Part shown: positions 60,085 to 64,000 of the stretch, piece by piece
How positions within the stretch are numbered: position 1 is the stretch's first letter
How the letters are laid out: every line of letters starts with the position of its first letter
NCBI GenBank assembly: GCA_963749605.1
Contig: CAVVNN010000002.1
Coordinates: forward strand, 124,001-188,000
Direction: 5' to 3'
Source: CAVVNN01 sp963749605
GTDB taxonomy: Bacteria; Actinomycetota; Thermoleophilia; Solirubrobacterales; 70-9
Length of the DNA: 64,000 nt
Notes under the pieces: generated by a model
Told to the model about the DNA's origin: nothing
Database searches by the model: none
The model's input: only the letters and a program-made list of their open reading frames with translations
Made by a program: the position numbers and the translations under genes

Positions 60085-61122
60085 ATGGGGCGCAGAGCCA
60101 AAACCGCGGTCGTCGTCGGCGTCCTCGTCCTCGTCGCCGGGGGGATCGCCGCCTACGCCTACGACAACTCCCAGAAGGACAAGATCGCCGACGGGGTGAC
60201 GATCGGCGGCGTCGACCTCGGCGGCATGGAAGCCGCCGAAGCGAAGCAGGCGGTGCGCCGGCGGCTTCTCGCGCCGCTGCGCCACTCGCTGCGAGTCGGC
60301 TTTGCAGGCAAGACCTGGGAGCTGGAGGGCAAGAGCCTGAAGGTGAGCGCCAACGTCGACAAGGCGGTCGAAGAAGCGCTCGCCGACAGCCGGGAAGGGG
60401 GGGTGCCCGGCCGGCTGGTTCGCTACGTCACGGGCGACAGCGTCGACAGGCGGGTCTCCGCCGACGTCTCCTACTCCCAGCCCGCCGTCAACCGCTTCGT
60501 CCGCAGGGTCGCGCGCGGCATCGACCGCGAAGCGCAGGACGCCAGCGTCAACCCGACCCCGGACTCGCTCGAAGTCCTCGCCGGCAAGAACGGGCGCAAG
60601 CTGCGCGACCGGCTGCTCAGTCGCCAGCTGGAAGCGGCGGTGCTGAACGCGCACGCTCCCCGCACGATCGTCGCCAGGGCCCACACCACCAAGCCCAGGG
60701 TGACGAAGAGCGAAGTCGCCTCCGAGTACCCCTCCTACCTGACTCTCGACCGCAGCACCTTCACCCTGCGCCTCTGGAAGCATCTGAAGCTGGCCAAGAC
60801 CTACACGGTGGCGGTCGGCCAGGAAGGACTCGAAACCCCGGCCGGGCTGTACCACATCCAGGAAAAGCAGGAAAACCCCTCCTGGCACGTGCCCAACTCG
60901 GCTTGGGCGGGGGAACTCGCCGGTCAGGTGATTCCGCCGGGGCCGGCCGATCCGATCAAGGCGCGATGGATGGGGATCTTCGAAGGCGCTGGCATCCACG
61001 GCACCGAAGAGACCTGGTCGATCGGGCACGCTGTCTCGCATGGCTGCGTGCGGATGCTCATCCCCGACGTGATCGAGCTGTATCCGCAGGTGGAAGTCGG
61101 AACGCCCATCTACATAGGCTGA
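60085..61122 (+). CDS. L,D-transpeptidase (YkuD) with N-terminal membrane anchor
   Basis: Cross-links peptidoglycan outside the membrane. One N-terminal membrane helix (about residues 7-26) anchors the protein, followed by a peptidoglycan-binding/VanW-like region (GVTIGGVDLGGMEAAEAKQAV) and the YkuD domain from about residue 215 (PSYLTLDRSTFTLRLWKH). The catalytic Cys and His lie in SHGCVRM with an upstream GIHGTEETW. Length 345 aa. Suggests 3-3 cross-links in the wall. Confidence 0.92.
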   Translation: MGRRAKTAVVVGVLVLVAGGIAAYAYDNSQKDKIADGVTIGGVDLGGMEAAEAKQAVRRRLLAPLRHSLRVGFAGKTWELEGKSLKVSANVDKAVEEALADSREGGVPGRLVRYVTGDSVDRRVSADVSYSQPAVNRFVRRVARGIDREAQDASVNPTPDSLEVLAGKNGRKLRDRLLSRQLEAAVLNAHAPRTIVARAHTTKPRVTKSEVASEYPSYLTLDRSTFTLRLWKHLKLAKTYTVAVGQEGLETPAGLYHIQEKQENPSWHVPNSAWAGELAGQVIPPGPADPIKARWMGIFEGAGIHGTEETWSIGHAVSHGCVRMLIPDVIELYPQVEVGTPIYIG

Positions 61123-61161
61123 GAGGCCCGAGGGCGGTCGCGGCGAATTTCCCATACATAT

Positions 61162-62049
61162 ATGACCTGGGACAGAGCGATCGCCGACTTCGACCGCGAC
61201 CTGAGCGCTCGCGGCATCGCCGAGCGGACGCGGCGCGCCTACGCGGTCGACCTCCGCCGGTTCGCCGGGTGGGTCGGCGAGCGGGGTCTCGCGCCGGGCG
61301 ATGTGCGCCATCGTGACGTGCGCCGCTTTGCGGCCGGCCTTTCTGAAGAGGGCGCCGCGCCTGCGACCGTCGCCCGCAAGCTCGCCGCGATCCGCAGCCT
61401 CTTCGACTTCCTGGTGAGGATGGAGCGGCTCGGCCAGAACCCCGCCAACCTCGTCTCCAGCCCAAAGAAGGCGGAGAAGCTGCCGCGCGTCCTCTCCCAG
61501 GAGCAGATGCGCGCCCTGCTCGAGCGGATCCCGGCGCGCACGCCGCTGGAGCTGCGCGACCGGGCGATGCTGGAGCTCGCCTACTCGTGCGGGTTGCGCT
61601 GCGAGGAGATCGTCAACCTCGACGACGGGGCCCTCGACCACGAGACCGAGCAGCTGCGCGTGCTTGGCAAGGGCTCGAAGGAACGGTTGCTGCCGGTCGG
61701 CGAGCCGGCGCAGTTGGCGCTTCGCCGCTACATGGAGCGCGGGCGCCGGGCTCTCGCCACCGACCCTCGAGAGCGCGCCCTGTTCCTCTCCAAGAGCGGC
61801 CGCCGGCTCTCCAACTCCGACGTGACCCGTCGCCTCGGCCTCTGGACCCGCGAGGCGGCGCTGGCCGGCGGCATATCCCCCCATGCCCTGCGCCACTCGT
61901 TTGCAACCCACCTGTTGGAAGGTGGAGCCGACCTGCGTACCATCCAGGAGCTGCTCGGCCACTCCTCGATCTCCACCACCCAGGTCTACACCCGTGTCGA
62001 CGCCGCCCGCCTGCGCGACACTTATGCAGCCACGCACCCGCGAGCATGA
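61162..62049 (+). CDS. xerD: Tyrosine recombinase XerC/XerD
   Basis: Resolves chromosome dimers at dif. The N-terminal SAM-like domain (FDRDLSARGIAERTRRAY) and the catalytic set are complete: Arg in YSCGLRCEEI, Lys in LGKGSKER, HALRHSF, LLGHSSI and the Tyr in TTQVYTRVD. Length 295 aa. No mobile element surrounds it, so a chromosomal Xer role is likely. XerC versus XerD is not decided. The start ATG 61162 follows an A/T-rich catacatat without a clear TAnnnT box. Confidence 0.9.
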   Translation: MTWDRAIADFDRDLSARGIAERTRRAYAVDLRRFAGWVGERGLAPGDVRHRDVRRFAAGLSEEGAAPATVARKLAAIRSLFDFLVRMERLGQNPANLVSSPKKAEKLPRVLSQEQMRALLERIPARTPLELRDRAMLELAYSCGLRCEEIVNLDDGALDHETEQLRVLGKGSKERLLPVGEPAQLALRRYMERGRRALATDPRERALFLSKSGRRLSNSDVTRRLGLWTREAALAGGISPHALRHSFATHLLEGGADLRTIQELLGHSSISTTQVYTRVDAARLRDTYAATHPRA

Positions 62050-62072
62050 ACTCGAAAACCTCCCAGCGACCC

Positions 62073-62078
62073 TAGAAT
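62073..62078 (+). promoter_or_regulatory. -10 box TAGAAT for the sigma factor gene
   Basis: TAGAAT ends 9 nt before ATG 62088. Confidence 0.5.
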
Positions 62079-62087
62079 CGGCAACCC

Positions 62088-62861
62088 ATGGAAACCGGAG
62101 TCAAAGAGGTAGAGCTCCGCGACCTATGGCGTCGCTACAAGGGGGAAGGCGACTCCGCGGCGCGCGAGCGGCTGGTGGTGGCGTACTCGCCGATGGTCAA
62201 GTTCGTCGCCGGTCGCCTCGGGGCGGGCCTGCCCTCCCACGTCGACGACGTCGACCTCATCTCCTACGGACTGATGGGCCTGATCGGCGCGATCGAGCGC
62301 TTCGAGCCCGAGCGCGGGATCAAGTTCGAGACCTTCGCGATGACCCGCATCCGCGGCGCGATCATCGACGAGCTGCGCTCGCTGGACTGGGTGCCGCGCT
62401 CGGTCCGCTCGCGCGCCCGCGAAATCGAGACCGCGCAGGCGAAGCTCGAGCACGAGCTGCAGCGGGCGCCCTCCGAGGTCGAGCTGGCCGGCAGGCTGAA
62501 GATGAGCGAGGAGGACCTGCAGGCGGCGCTGCTGGAGATCGCCAATTCCTCGGTCTACGCACTCGACGAGCTGTGGACGGTCTCCGACTCCTCCGGCGAC
62601 CAGGTCTCCCTGCTCGACACGATCGCCGACGAGGCTGCCCCCGACCCACAGGAGGCGCTTGCCACCAGCGAAGTGAAGGAGCGCCTCGGCGAGGCGATCG
62701 CCTCGCTGCCGGAGCGCGAGCAGCTGGTCGTCGCCCTCTACTACTACGAGAACCTGACCCTGCGGGAGATCGGCGAGGTCCTCGGGGTCACCGAGTCGCG
62801 CGTCTCCCAGCTCCACACCAAGGCGGTGATGCGGTTGAAGTCTGGACTGCAGGCGGTGTAG
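62088..62861 (+). CDS. Sigma-28-type RNA polymerase sigma factor (FliA/WhiG family)
   Basis: Group 3 sigma factor of 257 aa. Region 2 is clear (LISYGLMGLIGAIERFEP, GIKFETFAMTRIRGAIIDEL), then DWVPRSVRSRAREIE, region 3 and region 4 (LTLREIGEVLGVTESRVSQL). In other bacteria the family controls flagella (FliA) or sporulation (WhiG). No such genes are in the window, so its regulon is unknown. Its stop TAG begins the TAGCTT box of the next gene. Confidence 0.93.
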   Translation: METGVKEVELRDLWRRYKGEGDSAARERLVVAYSPMVKFVAGRLGAGLPSHVDDVDLISYGLMGLIGAIERFEPERGIKFETFAMTRIRGAIIDELRSLDWVPRSVRSRAREIETAQAKLEHELQRAPSEVELAGRLKMSEEDLQAALLEIANSSVYALDELWTVSDSSGDQVSLLDTIADEAAPDPQEALATSEVKERLGEAIASLPEREQLVVALYYYENLTLREIGEVLGVTESRVSQLHTKAVMRLKSGLQAV

Positions 62862-62864
62862 CTT
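62859..62864 (+). promoter_or_regulatory. -10 box TAGCTT fused to sigma factor stop
   Basis: TAGCTT begins with the sigma gene stop and ends 6 nt before GTG 62871. Confidence 0.55.
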
Positions 62865-62870
62865 CTCCAT

Positions 62871-64000
62871 GTGCCTCATCGGGCTGTTGATCGGATTCGC
62901 AACGTCGCCCTGATCGGCCACCGGGGCGGCGGCAAGACGAGCCTCCACGAGGCGATGTTGTTCGAGGCCGGGGCGATCAACCGACTGGGCACGGTCGCCG
63001 ACGGCTCGACGGTCTCCGACCACGAGCCCGACGAACGGGCTCGGGCGATGTCGATCGGCGCCTCGCTTGCCTGCTTCGAGTACGGCGGGCGCGAGATCAA
63101 CCTGATCGACACTCCGGGTGAGCCGAGCTTTGTCGCCGATGCCGCCGCCTCGCTGCGCGTCGTCGACGCTGCGGTCGTCGTCGTCAACGGTGTCAACGGG
63201 GTCGAGGTCAACACCGAACGGCTCTGGGAGCGGGCCGACGCCGACGGCCTGGCTCGCCTCGTCTTCGTCAACATGCTCGATCGCGAGCGAGCCGACTTCT
63301 TCGCCGTCCTCGAAGCGCTCAAGGCCGCCTTCGGCCCACACGTCGTCGCCACCGAGATCCCGATCGGGGTCGAGAGCGAGGTGCGCGGCGTGATCGACCT
63401 GATCGACATGGAGGCGTTCCTCTATGAGGGCGCCGGCCGCGGCAGCTGCCAACGGGTCGAGGTGCCGGAGGAGCTGCGCGCCCAGGCCGAGGAGTACCGA
63501 GAGAAGCTGATGGACGAGGTGGCGGAGAACTCCGACGAGCTGATGGAGCGCTACCTCGACGGCGAGGCGATCGACCACGACGAGATCGTCAGGGCGCTGA
63601 AGCAGGGAGTTACCGCCGGGCGGCTGTTCCCGGTCACCTGCGGGGTCGCGACCAGGAACCTCGGCACCAACCGGCTGCTCGACGCCCTGGTCGAGGACCT
63701 GCCCTCGCCGGCGATGCGCGGGCCCATCGCCGCGGTCGGCGCCGGCGAAGAGCCGGTCGAGATCGAGCCCGACGAGGACGGGCCGCTGGTGGCCTACGTC
63801 TTCAAGACCGTCGCCGACCCCTACACCGGCCGGGTCAACCTCTTCCGCATATACCGCGGCACGCTGCGCTCCGACTCCCATGCGGTCGACGTCACCCGTC
63901 ATCACAAGGAGCGGATCGGCCAGCTCTCCCAGGTGCTGGGCCAGGAGCTGCGGCCGGTGGAGGAGCTGGGAGCGGGCGACATCGGCGCCGTCGCCAAGCT
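62871..64000 (+). CDS. Elongation factor G-like GTPase (partial)
   Basis: Runs off the end of the window with 376 codons visible. It is an EF-G paralogue (FusA2 type): G1 GHRGGGKTSL (residues about 16-25), a DGSTVSDHEPDERARAMSI switch region, G3 DTPGEPSF, then domain II starting near GPLVAYVFKTVADPYTGRV. G4 reads NMLD in place of NKxD, which could alter nucleotide specificity or be normal for the subfamily. Such paralogues may act in stress or ribosome recycling rather than standard elongation. GTG 62871 is 6 nt after TAGCTT and no Shine-Dalgarno is seen. Confidence 0.9.
   Translation, partial: MPHRAVDRIRNVALIGHRGGGKTSLHEAMLFEAGAINRLGTVADGSTVSDHEPDERARAMSIGASLACFEYGGREINLIDTPGEPSFVADAAASLRVVDAAVVVVNGVNGVEVNTERLWERADADGLARLVFVNMLDRERADFFAVLEALKAAFGPHVVATEIPIGVESEVRGVIDLIDMEAFLYEGAGRGSCQRVEVPEELRAQAEEYREKLMDEVAENSDELMERYLDGEAIDHDEIVRALKQGVTAGRLFPVTCGVATRNLGTNRLLDALVEDLPSPAMRGPIAAVGAGEEPVEIEPDEDGPLVAYVFKTVADPYTGRVNLFRIYRGTLRSDSHAVDVTRHHKERIGQLSQVLGQELRPVEELGAGDIGAVAK

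Noticed and set aside
61162..62049. XerD-like gene as integrase of a mobile element
   Set aside because: No attachment repeats, phage or plasmid genes surround it; the N- and C-terminal domains match chromosomal Xer proteins.

Overview
The window is a gene-dense stretch (about 70% GC by eye) of housekeeping chromosome from a high-GC actinobacterium. The gene order sepIVA-like, DUF177, rpmF, rnc, smc, ftsY, ffh, rpsP, trmD, rplS, the ku/ligD pair, the two-subunit glycine decarboxylase (gcvPA+gcvPB) and the overall protein style suggest a deep-branching class such as Thermoleophilia. That placement is inference; no rRNA is present to confirm it. I see 67 clearly protein-coding genes plus one partly resolved gene (ligD polymerase) and one candidate small ORF, no RNA genes, no CRISPR and no insertion sequence. 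No gap between genes exceeds about 120 bases.

Layout. 1-5241: the ftsZ 3' end, then the glycine cleavage genes gcvT-gcvH-gcvPA-gcvPB. 5242-7122 (minus): ku and a LigD-type polymerase for end joining. 7222-21615: an FetAB-type ABC exporter, an MFS efflux pump, trpS, scpA-scpB-rluB, an aromatic amino acid block (aroH, hisC, DAHP synthase, tyrA, aroA), then cmk, der and metK. 21612-22118 (minus): a bacterial PH protein. 22169-29055: priA, def-fmt-rsmB, a zinc-ribbon protein, rpe and a K+ channel/RCK protein. 29052-31534 (minus): a polysaccharide flippase and glycosyltransferase. 31631-40978: the riboflavin genes ribD-ribE-ribBA-ribH, rpmB, a FakA-type kinase, recG, rsmD, coaD and a SepIVA/DivIVA-like protein. 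40993-53706: DUF177 (reversed), a methyltransferase, rpmF-plsX-acpP-rnc-smc, a wax ester synthase/DGAT, ftsY-ffh-rpsP-khpA-trmD-rplS-lepB-rnhB. 53703-64000: yraN (minus), comM-dprA, thiD, ilvD, fthC (minus), an L,D-transpeptidase, xerD, a FliA/WhiG-type sigma factor and the start of an EF-G-like GTPase.

Expression architecture is the most striking pattern. Twenty-three genes have a TAnnnT hexamer (a sigma-70-type -10 box) 6-11 nt before the start codon, and in ten of them the gap is exactly 6 nt, so the transcript should begin on the start codon. In seven of these junctions the TAG or TAA stop codon of the upstream gene is itself the first half of the -10 box. Genes inside operons instead use 1-25 nt stop/start overlaps (ATGA, GTGA, TTGA, perhaps CTGA) or Shine-Dalgarno sequences. 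Convergent genes often share their stop codons, leaving no room for terminators.

Other points: SMC is only 775 residues and seems to lack the hinge, although scpA and scpB are present. Several genes (rsmB, recG, ribD, the flippase) carry in-frame palindromic insertions, and long nested inverted repeats sit between ku/ligD and MFS/trpS. The riboflavin operon has a perfect 16-bp palindrome at its presumed transcription start. lepB and rnhB seem to start at CTG. ligD lacks a stop codon at its natural end.
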